Source: an uncultured Eggerthellaceae bacterium | GTDB lineage: Bacteria > Actinomycetota > Coriobacteriia > Coriobacteriales > Eggerthellaceae | DNA: 55,087 nucleotides | Assembly (NCBI GenBank): GCA_910589125.1 | Contig: CAJURX010000015.1 | Coordinates: 1-55,087, forward strand | Reading direction: 5' to 3' | Shown: in pieces, positions 6,547 to 15,629 of the stretch | Layout of the letters: each line of letters begins with the position of its first letter | Numbering within the stretch: position 1 is the stretch's first letter | The notes under the pieces: model-generated | What the model was told of the DNA's origin: nothing | The model's input: only the letters and a program-made list of their open reading frames with translations | Database searches by the model: none | Translations under genes and position numbers: made by a program

Positions 6547-9103
6547 CAGCAACTTCAACCTCGATTCCGAGAGCTTCGGCCGCTCCTCCCGCTCCGTGCG
6601 CGATGGCAGGTCTCGGCTGCGCTCAGAGGGCGCGCGCCCGGATGGGGATGCGCGTGCCAGCCAAAGGCTGGATGCGCCTTCGATGCAAGGTGCGCCGCGC
6701 ACCACCAATCGCATCACGGTGAGTGGCAGAGAGCCCCTCTCCTCGAGGAGGCCAGATCCGGATCAGGGCCGTGCTGGCCGTCAGCGCTCGAGCGCTCCCG
6801 AGCGCGGCAGCTCCCGCTCGCGCAGGTTGGACGGTGCGTCCTCGCGTCCGGTCCCTGCGCGCACGCGCAGCACGTCAGATGATCGCCGTCGCAGCCAGGA
6901 TGCGCGCGCAGGTGCGCCTTCAGGCGCCCGTGGCGGTCGGGGGCGCGATGGCAGGCGCGGCGACTTCCCGCAAGGCATCGCATCCACGCCACAGCGCAGC
7001 GCTCGCCCTGCGAGCGCGAGCGATTCCATCCTGGCGAAGGTGTTCGATATCCTGAAGCTCCTGGTCGTCAGCATCGCACGGCTCATCGCCATGGTGGGCA
7101 AGGCCATCGGGCATGGGTTCTTGCTGCTGTGGGACAAGAGCCGCATCGCTGGCGGCGCTGTCGTGCTCATCTTGGTCCTGGTCTGCGGCTTCCTGATCGA
7201 TTCCGCCATGACCCAAGAGAAGATATACAAGGGCGTGTACGTCGGAGATGTGGACGTTGCGGGGATGACGCAGGCGCAGGCGGCCGATGCCATCTCAGCG
7301 CGCTACAGCGACAAGCTGGCGAACACCGATGTCTACATCTTCACCTCCGAGGAGGCTGCCAAGACCACCGATGTCGAAGCGGTGCAGATGCAGGACGAGG
7401 TCTTGGCTGAGCAGGTATCGGTAGAGGACGCGCTGGAGAACAAGGTGCTCTGGGTCGAATCGTCCGATACGCTCGGCGCGCGCCTGCCGGCGCAGGAGCT
7501 GGCAGCGGAAGCGTACGGGTTCGGGCGCACGACGGGGCTCTTCGATAGGTTCAGCACGCTCATGCATGCGCATGCGATCGACGTCCGCTTGGATTTCAAC
7601 GAGACCATGCTCTCCAAGCTCGTATCCGACCTCGACACAGCCATCGGCAATCCGGCAACGGAGACCAGCATCAGCATCCAGGATGGCGTCGCATCCGTGA
7701 CGGAGGGCCATGACGGCTACCAGATAGACGAGGGCGCATTCCGAGCCACCCTCACCGACAAGCTGCTCAACAGCGAAGTGGATGATCCACGCTACATCCC
7801 CGTCGCTGACTACGTATCGCTCAAGGTCAGCGCCGAGGCGGCGCAGAGGACGGCGGATGCGCTCAATCAAGCGCTGGAAGAGGGTGCATCGTTCGCCTAT
7901 GGCGACAGCTCCGCTGATATCAGCAAGGAGACCCTAGGTTCGTGGGTGACCACATCTGCAGCGCAGCGGGGAGAGGAGTGGTACCTGAAGCCCGAGCTCT
8001 CTGAGCAGAAGGCGCTCGAGACGCTCACGGAGAGCCTGAACCTCAAGGAGAATGGCGGCAAGTATGCGGTCTCCTTCGATGTGACCGGAGACGGCGTCGA
8101 GGTCAAGCCCGACCAAGAGGTGACCATCCCGGATGTGGGCATTGCCCTCAGCACGCTCGACCAGTCGCTCTTCGGAACCTTCTGCGAGACCGGCACCCAG
8201 AAGGTGGCAGGCGAGCGCTTCGGCATATCCATCCAGACCCAGCAGACGCAAGGGCCGCTCTCGCTGGACGAGGCGCTCGCATATGGCGTGGTGACCAAGT
8301 TCAGCACGTTCACCACCGAGTTCAACACCGGTTCCACCACCATGAACCGCTTGTACAACATCCAGAAGGTGGCCGACCTCATCGATGACTCGGTCGTGAA
8401 GGCCGATGGGGGCACGTGGTCGTTCAACGAGACAGCGGGGGACTGCAACGCGGAGGCTGGCTTCAAGGAGGCGGGCGTCATATCGGGAGATGAGATGACG
8501 CAGGAGGCGGGCGGCGGCGTCTGCCAGGTGGCCACGACGGTGTTCAACTCCGTCTATGAGTCAGGGCTTCCCATCAACGAGCGGCACAACCATACGTTGA
8601 GCTCATCGTCGTATCCTGCAGGGCGCGATGCGGCCATCGCCTATCCCACGCTAGACCTCATCTGGGAGAACAGCACCTCCTCCGACATCCTGCTCACCAC
8701 GAGCTACAGCTCCTATAGCGTGACGGTCGACCTCATCGGCGAGGATCCTGAGCTGGAGGTCATGACGGAGACGGGCGAGTGGGGCGAGGGAGATCCATAC
8801 AAGGTTAAGGTGGAGGTGGACGACACCTACGCCCCAACGGCGGTCGTGAAGATGACGAACGGCTCGGATGGCAAGAGCATCAACGTCGTGCGCACCGTGA
8901 AGGACAAGGACGGCAACCTCGTTGACCAGAAGACGTTCAGTTCGGTGTATTCGCCGATCAATGAGCTGTACAAGGTGGGCTCTGAGGTGGATACCGCAGA
9001 GATCCAGAGGAAGAATGCTCGACCCGATGGCACGTCATCATCCTCAGGCGATCCCTCCTCTCCTTCATCTTCCTCATCTTCGAGCGCATCGTCTTCCACG
9101 TGA
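6536..9103 (+). CDS. VanW-domain, peptidoglycan-associated membrane protein
   Basis: An 855-residue protein in four parts. Residues 1 to about 165 are Arg/Ser-rich and probably disordered and cytoplasmic. A hydrophobic stretch at about 170-198 and a clear TM helix at about 204-224 follow. About 240-590 resembles the peptidoglycan-binding repeats that precede VanW domains. The VanW domain lies at about 600-760, with its hallmark QEAGGGVCQVATTVFNSV near 655. A beta-rich, G5-like segment and a Ser-rich end follow. VanW proteins are surface proteins found near vancomycin-resistance and cell-wall genes, but their biochemical role is unknown. ATG 6536 has AAGGAG upstream; the frame opens earlier without support. 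Confidence 0.82.
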   Translation: MAYSSNFNLDSESFGRSSRSVRDGRSRLRSEGARPDGDARASQRLDAPSMQGAPRTTNRITVSGREPLSSRRPDPDQGRAGRQRSSAPERGSSRSRRLDGASSRPVPARTRSTSDDRRRSQDARAGAPSGARGGRGRDGRRGDFPQGIASTPQRSARPASASDSILAKVFDILKLLVVSIARLIAMVGKAIGHGFLLLWDKSRIAGGAVVLILVLVCGFLIDSAMTQEKIYKGVYVGDVDVAGMTQAQAADAISARYSDKLANTDVYIFTSEEAAKTTDVEAVQMQDEVLAEQVSVEDALENKVLWVESSDTLGARLPAQELAAEAYGFGRTTGLFDRFSTLMHAHAIDVRLDFNETMLSKLVSDLDTAIGNPATETSISIQDGVASVTEGHDGYQIDEGAFRATLTDKLLNSEVDDPRYIPVADYVSLKVSAEAAQRTADALNQALEEGASFAYGDSSADISKETLGSWVTTSAAQRGEEWYLKPELSEQKALETLTESLNLKENGGKYAVSFDVTGDGVEVKPDQEVTIPDVGIALSTLDQSLFGTFCETGTQKVAGERFGISIQTQQTQGPLSLDEALAYGVVTKFSTFTTEFNTGSTTMNRLYNIQKVADLIDDSVVKADGGTWSFNETAGDCNAEAGFKEAGVISGDEMTQEAGGGVCQVATTVFNSVYESGLPINERHNHTLSSSSYPAGRDAAIAYPTLDLIWENSTSSDILLTTSYSSYSVTVDLIGEDPELEVMTETGEWGEGDPYKVKVEVDDTYAPTAVVKMTNGSDGKSINVVRTVKDKDGNLVDQKTFSSVYSPINELYKVGSEVDTAEIQRKNARPDGTSSSSGDPSSPSSSSSSSASSST

Positions 9104-9131
9104 CGTGCTGACCTCCATACCTTGCTTGCGC

Positions 9132-9145
9132 CCGCGCATGCGCGG
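9132..9145. repeat. Perfect 14-base palindrome between the VanW gene and the aryl-CoA ligase gene
   Basis: CCGCGCATGCGCGG lies in the 78-base gap between two genes. It could be a weak terminator hairpin without a T run, or a dimeric operator for the ligase/ior genes. Alternating GC palindromes also arise by chance in GC-rich DNA, so confidence in function is low. Confidence 0.35.
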
Positions 9146-9181
9146 ATGCCTCGAGTGCCGCCCCAGATAGAAAGGATGCAG

Positions 9182-10489
9182 ATGTACTACCAGCCCGATA
9201 TCGAGACCATGCCGAGGGAGGAGCTTGCCGCCCTCCAGCTCGATCGCATGAAGTGGAGCGTGCGGCATGCCTATGACAACGTGGATTTCTTCCGACAGAG
9301 CTTCGATGATGCTGGCGTGAGCCCGGATGATCTGAGCTCTCTGGAGGACCTTGCGAGGTTCCCGTTCGTCGTGAAGCAGGACATGCGGGATGCCTACCCC
9401 TATGGGCTGTTCGCCATGCCGATGGAGGACATCGCGCGCATCCATGCCTCATCGGGCACGACGGGCCAGGCAACGGTCGTCGGGCACACCGCATCGGACC
9501 TTGCCAACTGGGGAGATTGCTTCGCGCGCGGGATAGCCATGGTCGGCGGCACGAAGGCATCGACGATCCAGGTGTCCTATGGATACGGCTTGTTCACCGG
9601 TGGCCTGGGTGCCCATGCGGGTGGCGAGGCCATGGGCTGCATGGTCATCCCGACCTCATCGGGCAACACCAAGCGCCAGGTCCAGTTCCTCGCGGATTGC
9701 GGAACGGACATCCTGGCATGCACCCCATCCTATGCGCTGTTCATCGCTGACACGGCCATCGAGATGGGCTACGATCCCGCCAAGGACTTCAAGATATCCG
9801 GTGTCATCTGCGGGGCGGAGCCGGCCTCTGAGAACATGCGGCAGGAGATCGCCGACAAGCTGGGCGTCCAGTACTGCGATGTGTACGGCCTCTCCGAGAT
9901 CATGGGACCCGGCGTCGCCATGGAGTGCGCTGAGCGCGGTGGCTTGCATATCGCCGAGGATCAGTTCTACTGCGAGATCATCGATCCCGAGAGCGGAGAG
10001 GTGCTGCCTGATGGGGAATGGGGCGAGCTGGTCATCACCACGCTCACGCGCCAGGCGAGCTCCCTCATCCGCTATCGCACGAGGGATGTCACGCGCATCG
10101 TATCCGAGCCGTGTGCGTGCGGGCGCACCCATCGCAAGATCGATCGCTTGCGCGGCCGCACCGATGACATGCTCATCATCCGTGGCGTGAACGTGTTCCC
10201 GTCCCAGATCGAGCAGGTCATCACCGGCTTCCCGGAGATCGCCACGCAGTACCAGATCATCCTCACGAGCAAGGGTCCGCTCGACCATGTCGAGCTCCAG
10301 GTGGAGACGGAGCCTGATTTCCAGATCGACGAGGTGCGAAAGCTCGAGGATCTGAAGAGCCGCCTGCAGGCAGAGCTGAAGGGCAACCTGCAAGTGGCAG
10401 TGGATGTGAGGATCGTCGAACCCAAGACCATCGAGCGCTCCATGGGCAAGGCGAAGCGCGTCATCGACAAGAGGGAGGTATCCGCATGA
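9182..10489 (+). CDS. Phenylacetate-CoA ligase family protein (aryl-acid CoA ligase), copy 1
   Basis: A 435-residue AMP-forming ligase of the PaaK family (ANL superfamily). It has the nucleotide loop ASSGTTGQATV near residue 92, YGLSEIMGPG near 235 and the C-terminal hinge and catalytic lysine region ending in SMGKAKRVID. It activates an aryl-acetate to its CoA thioester, or may run in the ATP-forming direction in fermenters. ATG 9182 is preferred because AGAAAGGA is 6-12 bases upstream; ATG 9176 is possible. It overlaps the following ACT gene by four bases. Such PaaK-ACT pairs beside iorAB are typical of anaerobes that handle indole-, phenyl- or hydroxyphenyl-acetate. Confidence 0.86.
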   Translation: MYYQPDIETMPREELAALQLDRMKWSVRHAYDNVDFFRQSFDDAGVSPDDLSSLEDLARFPFVVKQDMRDAYPYGLFAMPMEDIARIHASSGTTGQATVVGHTASDLANWGDCFARGIAMVGGTKASTIQVSYGYGLFTGGLGAHAGGEAMGCMVIPTSSGNTKRQVQFLADCGTDILACTPSYALFIADTAIEMGYDPAKDFKISGVICGAEPASENMRQEIADKLGVQYCDVYGLSEIMGPGVAMECAERGGLHIAEDQFYCEIIDPESGEVLPDGEWGELVITTLTRQASSLIRYRTRDVTRIVSEPCACGRTHRKIDRLRGRTDDMLIIRGVNVFPSQIEQVITGFPEIATQYQIILTSKGPLDHVELQVETEPDFQIDEVRKLEDLKSRLQAELKGNLQVAVDVRIVEPKTIERSMGKAKRVIDKREVSA

Positions 10490-10908
10490 TATCGCAGCTC
10501 ACCGTTTTCCTTCAGAATGAGAAGGGCAAGCTCTCCAGCTTGACGCGCACGATCGCCGAGCATGGCACCAACATGCACGCCATGTTCTTGGCCGACACGA
10601 AGGACTTCGGCATCGCGCGCATCTTCTGCGATGAGCCAGAGGCTGTGGCGGCATTCCTGAATGACTCGGGCTTCCGCGCATCCGTCACGCAGGTGAATGC
10701 CGTCTACGTCCCCAATGAGCCGGGCGGCCTTGCCCGCCTTCTCGAGTTCTGCGATGAGGCAGGCCTCAACATAGAGTATGGGTACTGCTTCAAGGCGGGG
10801 GATGCTGAGGCCATCGACGTGTTCAAGATAGAGGGGGATGGCATCGATGCCGCCCTCGAGGAGGCTGGCTTCAAGATCGCGCGCCCCGAAGATATCTATG
10901 CGCTCTAG
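10486..10908 (+). CDS. Tandem ACT-domain protein, copy 1
   Basis: A 140-residue protein of two ACT domains (about 1-70 and 71-140), with the usual beta-alpha-beta pattern: QLTVFLQNEKGKLSSLTR in the first and NAVYVPNEPGGLARLLEF in the second. There is no catalytic domain. ACT domains bind amino acids or similar ligands, so this is probably a sensor or allosteric partner of the adjacent ligase, whose stop codon it overlaps. A similar gene at 15180 precedes the second ligase. The ligand is unknown; an aromatic amino acid is a reasonable guess from context. Confidence 0.82.
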   Translation: MISQLTVFLQNEKGKLSSLTRTIAEHGTNMHAMFLADTKDFGIARIFCDEPEAVAAFLNDSGFRASVTQVNAVYVPNEPGGLARLLEFCDEAGLNIEYGYCFKAGDAEAIDVFKIEGDGIDAALEEAGFKIARPEDIYAL

Positions 10909-12367
10909 CCTGCGTCCCTCATCTCGGGCATCTGCGAAGCAGCGTGCTGGTCGACCCACGCGCTGCTCTCTCGCTGCCTTCCTCTCAGCATGCCTGCTCG
11001 TCTCTTGTGCGTGGGCTCCCGCGTCCGCCTTCGCCGATGTTCGGAAGAGCGACATCATCTATGGGCAGTCCATGGAGGAGCGGGGCATCAAGGCAACATC
11101 CAGCCCGAATCTCGGCTGCGAGTACGCCTATGTCTGCAGTGCTGATGGCACCGAGTACTTTGCGCGCGATGCTGATGCGCCCGTTCAGATCGCATCCATC
11201 ACCAAGGTCATGACCGCCATCGTGGCGCTCGAGAGCTCCGATCTCGAGCGCGAGGTCACGGTGAGCCAGGCGGCTGCGACGGTAGGGGAATCGAGCGCTG
11301 ACCTCAAAGCGGGGGATGTGCTCACCATGGAGAATGCGCTCAAGGGGCTGATGGTGCCGTCGGGAAACGATGCCGCCATCGCCATCGCAGAATGCCTTGG
11401 GGCTGACTTCCAAAGGGCATCGAAGGATTCAGGGGAGACGCTCCATCGCTCTGATGGCTCCGCCATCGACAACGATGACCCGGCGAGCGCCCTAGATGCA
11501 TTCGTCGCCAAGATGAATGAGAAGGCACGCGAGCTCGGATGCACGGATACAGTGTTCACCAATCCGCATGGCTTGGATTACGGGCAGTTCGCGGGGGATC
11601 TGCACAGCACCGCGCGCGAGGTCTCCAAGATCTGCGCGTATGCCATGAGAGATGAACGGTTCCGTGCGCTGACGGACATCCCCTCTGTGGGGATCCCGGT
11701 CAAGCGGGGTGGGGAAGAGGTGACCGTCGAGCTGGAGACCACCGACCTTCTGCTCGGGAAGTACGAAGGGGCTTGTGGCATCAAGACGGGCAATACCGAG
11801 CTCGCAGGCCCCTGCTTCGCTGGCGCTTGCAACCGGGATGGCGCTGACCTCTATGCGATCGTGCTCGATTCATCATCCGATGAGCAGCGCTTCATCGATT
11901 GCAAGACCCTCTTCGATTGGGTCTATGGCAACCAAGTGGACTACGAGCTCGCCCATTCGCCCGAGACCGCTCAGATGAAGGTCGATGGGCAGGAGCGCGA
12001 CGTTCCCGTCGTCGCTCGGGTGGCCCTCTCAGGATGGGTGGACAAGACGGTCAAGGCCACCTTCGCAGATCCCGATGAGACCGTGCGCATATTCGCTCCC
12101 CACGGCAACGTCAGCCAGAGGTTCGAGTTCGACGAGCTCGGTGGTGGCGTGAGCACAGGCCAGGTGGTCGGGCGTGCTACGTTCTATCAGGACAATGAGG
12201 AGATAGCGCAGGCTGAGCTCGTGGCATGCGAGGATGTTGCAGGTCCGAATCCGCTCGAGGCCATCGGCATCTGGTGGGACAAGCTCGCCCGCACGTTCTC
12301 TGGGCAGCCCACGAGCGCGCAGTCGGTTATCATCAATGAGACCCCATTGGTATTGGAGAAGGATTGA
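10898..12367 (+). CDS. dacA: D-alanyl-D-alanine carboxypeptidase (PBP5/DacA family)
   Basis: A 489-residue secreted serine peptidase that trims the terminal D-Ala from peptidoglycan stem peptides. It begins with an Arg-rich n-region and a hydrophobic signal segment ending AFA near residue 49. The penicillin-binding motifs are in order: SITK near 100, SGN (PSGND) near 153 and KTG (GIKTGNT) near 295. The region after about 350 resembles the beta-sandwich of PBP5, followed by a C-terminal helix-like end. ATG 10898 overlaps the end of the ACT gene; its ribosome site is weak. The insertion of an insert in the SGN-following region (about 170-190) is modestly longer than in E. coli PBP5. Confidence 0.85.
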   Translation: MRSSLRPSSRASAKQRAGRPTRCSLAAFLSACLLVSCAWAPASAFADVRKSDIIYGQSMEERGIKATSSPNLGCEYAYVCSADGTEYFARDADAPVQIASITKVMTAIVALESSDLEREVTVSQAAATVGESSADLKAGDVLTMENALKGLMVPSGNDAAIAIAECLGADFQRASKDSGETLHRSDGSAIDNDDPASALDAFVAKMNEKARELGCTDTVFTNPHGLDYGQFAGDLHSTAREVSKICAYAMRDERFRALTDIPSVGIPVKRGGEEVTVELETTDLLLGKYEGACGIKTGNTELAGPCFAGACNRDGADLYAIVLDSSSDEQRFIDCKTLFDWVYGNQVDYELAHSPETAQMKVDGQERDVPVVARVALSGWVDKTVKATFADPDETVRIFAPHGNVSQRFEFDELGGGVSTGQVVGRATFYQDNEEIAQAELVACEDVAGPNPLEAIGIWWDKLARTFSGQPTSAQSVIINETPLVLEKD

Positions 12368-12397
12368 TGGCAGCTCATGGGAAGGGGAGGCGCCACC

Positions 12398-12844
12398 ATG
12401 CATGACACATGCCCCATATGTCAGTCGCCCTTGAAGCCGGGCCAAGCCGCCTGCGAGCTCTGTGGATTCAAGCTGTCAGGTGCCACGCAGGGCTTCTCAC
12501 CGGTCGAGGTTCCCGTGGGCGTGGTGACGCCCACCCATGACGAGGCGATCACCTCTCCGGTGATGCGCATGGTGCGGGGACCCCAGCGCGGCGCTGAGTA
12601 CAAGGTGGACCCCGAGGCGACCTCCATCGGGCGCAATCCGCAATGCGATATCTTCTTGAATGACATGACGGTCTCGCGTCTCCATGCGAACATCCATCGT
12701 GCGGGGGACGCATACGTCATCCAGGATGAGCAGTCATACAACGGCGTGTGGGTCAATAACGTATCGGTCGATCAGAAGGTCCTCGAACAAGGTGACTTCG
12801 TGCAGATCGGCCGTTTCGGCTTCGTCTTCGACACAGGTGAATAG
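12398..12844 (+). CDS. Zinc-ribbon plus FHA-domain protein
   Basis: A 148-residue protein. A short zinc ribbon at the N-terminus (CPICQSPLKPGQAACELCG, residues 4-22) is followed by a linker and an FHA domain at about 55-145. FHA landmarks are TSIGRNPQCDI, the S-R-L-H motif in VSRLHANI and a following YNGVWVNN. FHA domains bind phosphothreonine peptides, so the protein is probably a reader of Ser/Thr kinase signalling. No kinase is in the window. ATG 12398 has GGGAGG at good spacing. It sits between dacA and iorA in the same direction; a link to either is unproven. Confidence 0.85.
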   Translation: MHDTCPICQSPLKPGQAACELCGFKLSGATQGFSPVEVPVGVVTPTHDEAITSPVMRMVRGPQRGAEYKVDPEATSIGRNPQCDIFLNDMTVSRLHANIHRAGDAYVIQDEQSYNGVWVNNVSVDQKVLEQGDFVQIGRFGFVFDTGE

Positions 12845-12858
12845 AAGGAGTCTTGCAG

Positions 12859-14583
12859 ATGCTTCTCTCAGGTAACGAGGCCGTGGCCCGTGCGGCTGCG
12901 GACGCTGGTGCGCTCATAGGAACGGGATATCCCGGAACGCCCTCCACGGAGACGCTGGAGGCATTCGCCGCGCATGAGGGCGTGTATGCGGAGTGGTGCA
13001 CGAACGAGAAGGTGGCGCTGGAGGTCGCGCTCGGCGCGTCCGCGGCAGGGAAGCGCGCCTTGTGCACCATGAAGCACGTGGGCGTGAACGTCGCGGCTGA
13101 CCCGCTGTTCACCGCAGCCTACACGGGCGTTGGCGGCGGCTTGGTCATGCTCGTGGCGGATGATCCGGGCATGCACTCCTCTCAGAATGAGCAGGATTCC
13201 CACTACTATGCCGCAGCAGCTCACATCCCGATGCTCGATCCAGCGGATTCGCAGGAAGCCTATGACCTCACGCGGATGGCCTATGACCTCTCCGAGCGAT
13301 TCGATGTGCCGGTGATGGTGCGGTCTACGGTGCGCATCTCCCACACCAAGACGCTGGTGGAGCCGTCTGACCCCGCCGCGCCGCGCGAAGAGGTCTCCTA
13401 CGAGACCGATCCCTCCACCTGGGTGATGATGCCCGCGTTCGCGAAGGGCAGGCGCATCGAGCAGCTCGAGCGCATCGAGCGGATGAGGGCTTGGGCGAAT
13501 GCCGAGGCTCCGAACGAGGTGATCGAAGGCGATCCGGCACGCGGCATCATCTGCGCTGGTGCAGCATATCAGCATGTGCGCGAGGCGCTCCCCGATGCGA
13601 GCATCTTGAAGCTGGGCATGACGCATCCGCTTCCGGATGAGACGGTCCGTGCATTCGCCCAGTCGGTCGATGAGGTATATGTCGTGGAGGAGGCATCCAC
13701 CTACTTGATCGATGCCGTGCGCGCTGTGGGCGTTGCCGTCGCCGAGCCACCGTGTGCGCTTCCCGCTCATGGAGAGCTGTCCCCGAATCTCATCTGCGCT
13801 GCGTTCGGCGTGGATGTCCCTGAGGGTGCGCAGGCTGCATCCGACATCCCCCCACGACCGCCGGCGCTCTGCCCTGGATGCCCGCATCGCCTCGTGTTCA
13901 AGGAGCTCTCGCGTCAGAAGGCCATCATCTGCGGGGATATCGGCTGCTATACGCTCGGCGCGCTGCCACCGCTCTCAGCCATGGACACGTGCGTGGACAT
14001 GGGAGCGTCCGTCTCCATGGCGCACGGGTTCGAGCTTGCGCTCGGTCGTGAGAGCACCCGTCCTGTCGTGGGCATCATCGGTGATTCGACGTTCGCCCAT
14101 TCGGGCTTGAGCTCGCTGATCAGCACGGTGTACAACGCAGGAGCGGGGACCATCTGCATCCTCGACAATAGGACGACGGCGATGACCGGCCGTCAGGGCA
14201 ACCCCTTCAATGGAGTGCAGATCCAGGGACGCGACGCGCACGAGCTGGACCTTGAGCGCGTGGTGGCCTCCATCGGCGTCAAGTGCGTGCGGACCATCGA
14301 TCCGAACGACATGGAGGCCGTGCGCGCGGCCATCCGCGAGGCCGTCAAGGAGCGCGATCGATTGGATGTGCTCATCTTCAAGAGCCCCTGCGTGCTGCTC
14401 GAGCGCCGCATCTCCGAACCGTACTACATCGCATCCTGCACCGGTTGCGGCGTATGCCTCACGCTCGGATGCCCAGCCATCGGGAAGCGCGCGGATACCG
14501 GCTTGTCATACATCGATACCGATATGTGCATCGGATGCGGCCAATGCGAACAGTACTGCCGCTTCAACGCGATAGTTCGTTAG
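12859..14583 (+). CDS. iorA: Indolepyruvate:ferredoxin oxidoreductase, alpha subunit
   Basis: A 574-residue catalytic subunit that converts aryl-pyruvates (from Trp, Phe, Tyr) and CoA to aryl-acetyl-CoA, CO2 and reduced ferredoxin. Motifs include GYPGTPST near the start, CPGCPHR near residue 338, the thiamine-diphosphate motif GDSTFAHSG to LDNRTTAMTG (about 410-450), and two C-terminal [4Fe-4S] motifs, CTGCGVCLTLGCP and CIGCGQCEQYC (about 527-570). ATG 12859 lies 8 bases after AAGGAG and is preferred to TTG 12853. iorB follows after 9 bases. Reduced ferredoxin from this enzyme is a natural substrate for the Ech hydrogenase encoded upstream. Confidence 0.93.
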   Translation: MLLSGNEAVARAAADAGALIGTGYPGTPSTETLEAFAAHEGVYAEWCTNEKVALEVALGASAAGKRALCTMKHVGVNVAADPLFTAAYTGVGGGLVMLVADDPGMHSSQNEQDSHYYAAAAHIPMLDPADSQEAYDLTRMAYDLSERFDVPVMVRSTVRISHTKTLVEPSDPAAPREEVSYETDPSTWVMMPAFAKGRRIEQLERIERMRAWANAEAPNEVIEGDPARGIICAGAAYQHVREALPDASILKLGMTHPLPDETVRAFAQSVDEVYVVEEASTYLIDAVRAVGVAVAEPPCALPAHGELSPNLICAAFGVDVPEGAQAASDIPPRPPALCPGCPHRLVFKELSRQKAIICGDIGCYTLGALPPLSAMDTCVDMGASVSMAHGFELALGRESTRPVVGIIGDSTFAHSGLSSLISTVYNAGAGTICILDNRTTAMTGRQGNPFNGVQIQGRDAHELDLERVVASIGVKCVRTIDPNDMEAVRAAIREAVKERDRLDVLIFKSPCVLLERRISEPYYIASCTGCGVCLTLGCPAIGKRADTGLSYIDTDMCIGCGQCEQYCRFNAIVR

Positions 14584-14592
14584 GAGGCTGGC

Positions 14593-15183
14593 ATGAAGAA
14601 GATACTGCTGTGCGGAGTGGGAGGGCAGGGGACCATCTTGGCTGCTAACATCGTCGCGGATGCGGCGGTGAGGAGCGGACAGGAGGTCAAGGTCTCCGAG
14701 ATCCATGGCATGGCCCAACGAGGGGGAGCCGTCTCCACCATGATCGCCATCGGCTCTGATGTGGCATCCATGGTCATAGGTGACGGGGAGGCGGACATCG
14801 CGATCGCCTTCGAGAAGATCGAGGCGCTGCGCGCGCTCCCATCGCTCAGGCAGGGCGGGACGCTCGTCGTGAACGATGAGCTCATCAAGCCGGCGAGCGT
14901 GCTCACGGGCAGGGCATCCATGCCGGATGACATGGATGGGACCCTCGCATCTGCAGGTGCGCTCATCGTGCCTGCAGAGGCAGCAGCACGCGAGGCGGGC
15001 AGCCCCAAGGCAGCGAATGTGGTTCTCTTGGGCGCGGCATCCGAGCTGTTCGGATTCCCTGAGGATGCATGGGCGGAAGCCGTGCGAGCGAACGTGCCGC
15101 CGAAGACGGTGGATGTGAACGTGCGCGCCTTCGCTGCGGGCCAGGGCTTCGCATCCGAGCATATCCAGGAGGCCCAGCGATGA
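14593..15183 (+). CDS. iorB: Indolepyruvate:ferredoxin oxidoreductase, beta subunit
   Basis: A 196-residue gamma-type 2-oxoacid:ferredoxin oxidoreductase subunit. The start shows GVGGQGTILAANIVADAA and the family motif EIHGMAQRGGAV near residue 40. It completes the IorAB heterodimer. The ribosome site TAGGAGG is well placed before ATG 14593. The last codon overlaps the ATG of the following ACT gene by four bases, which implies translational coupling and a shared function. Confidence 0.92.
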   Translation: MKKILLCGVGGQGTILAANIVADAAVRSGQEVKVSEIHGMAQRGGAVSTMIAIGSDVASMVIGDGEADIAIAFEKIEALRALPSLRQGGTLVVNDELIKPASVLTGRASMPDDMDGTLASAGALIVPAEAAAREAGSPKAANVVLLGAASELFGFPEDAWAEAVRANVPPKTVDVNVRAFAAGQGFASEHIQEAQR

Positions 15184-15626
15184 GCATCCGCCAGATCAGC
15201 ACCTTCCTGCAGAGCAAGCCAGGACATCTTGCGCGCATCTTGGAGCTGCTCCAGGACGCGGGTGTCAGCGTGCGCGGCTATTCGGTATCGGATACGGGCG
15301 ATTACGGCATCGGGCGCTTCGTCGTGGACGATGTGGATGCCGCCATCGCTGCCTTCGAGGAGGAGGGCATCGCCCATGCGGAGACCGATGTGCTCTGCTT
15401 GCTGCTCGAGGATGAGCCTGGCGAGCTCGGGCGCGTGATGGCAGTGCTCGCCGATTGCGGCATCAACGTCTCGTATAGCTATTCCATGATCTCCACCTAC
15501 ATCGTGATCAACACCGACGATGCGGGAGCTGCGACGGCGGCTCTGGCATCCACCGATCTGGTGCTGGTGAGCCAGGAGGATATCATGCGGGCATCGCAGC
15601 TGCGCAGCACCAAGGGAGGGGAGTAG
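15180..15626 (+). CDS. Tandem ACT-domain protein, copy 2
   Basis: A 148-residue protein with two ACT domains (ISTFLQSKPGHLARILELL at the start, VLCLLLEDEPGELGRVMAVL near residue 73). It is a paralogue of the product at 10486-10908, with the same size and layout. It overlaps iorB by four bases and precedes the second aryl-CoA ligase by three. It most likely senses an aromatic amino acid or related acid and modulates the ligase or the oxidoreductase. The ligand and partner are inferred from position only. Confidence 0.83.
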   Translation: MSIRQISTFLQSKPGHLARILELLQDAGVSVRGYSVSDTGDYGIGRFVVDDVDAAIAAFEEEGIAHAETDVLCLLLEDEPGELGRVMAVLADCGINVSYSYSMISTYIVINTDDAGAATAALASTDLVLVSQEDIMRASQLRSTKGGE

Positions 15627-15629
15627 CCC

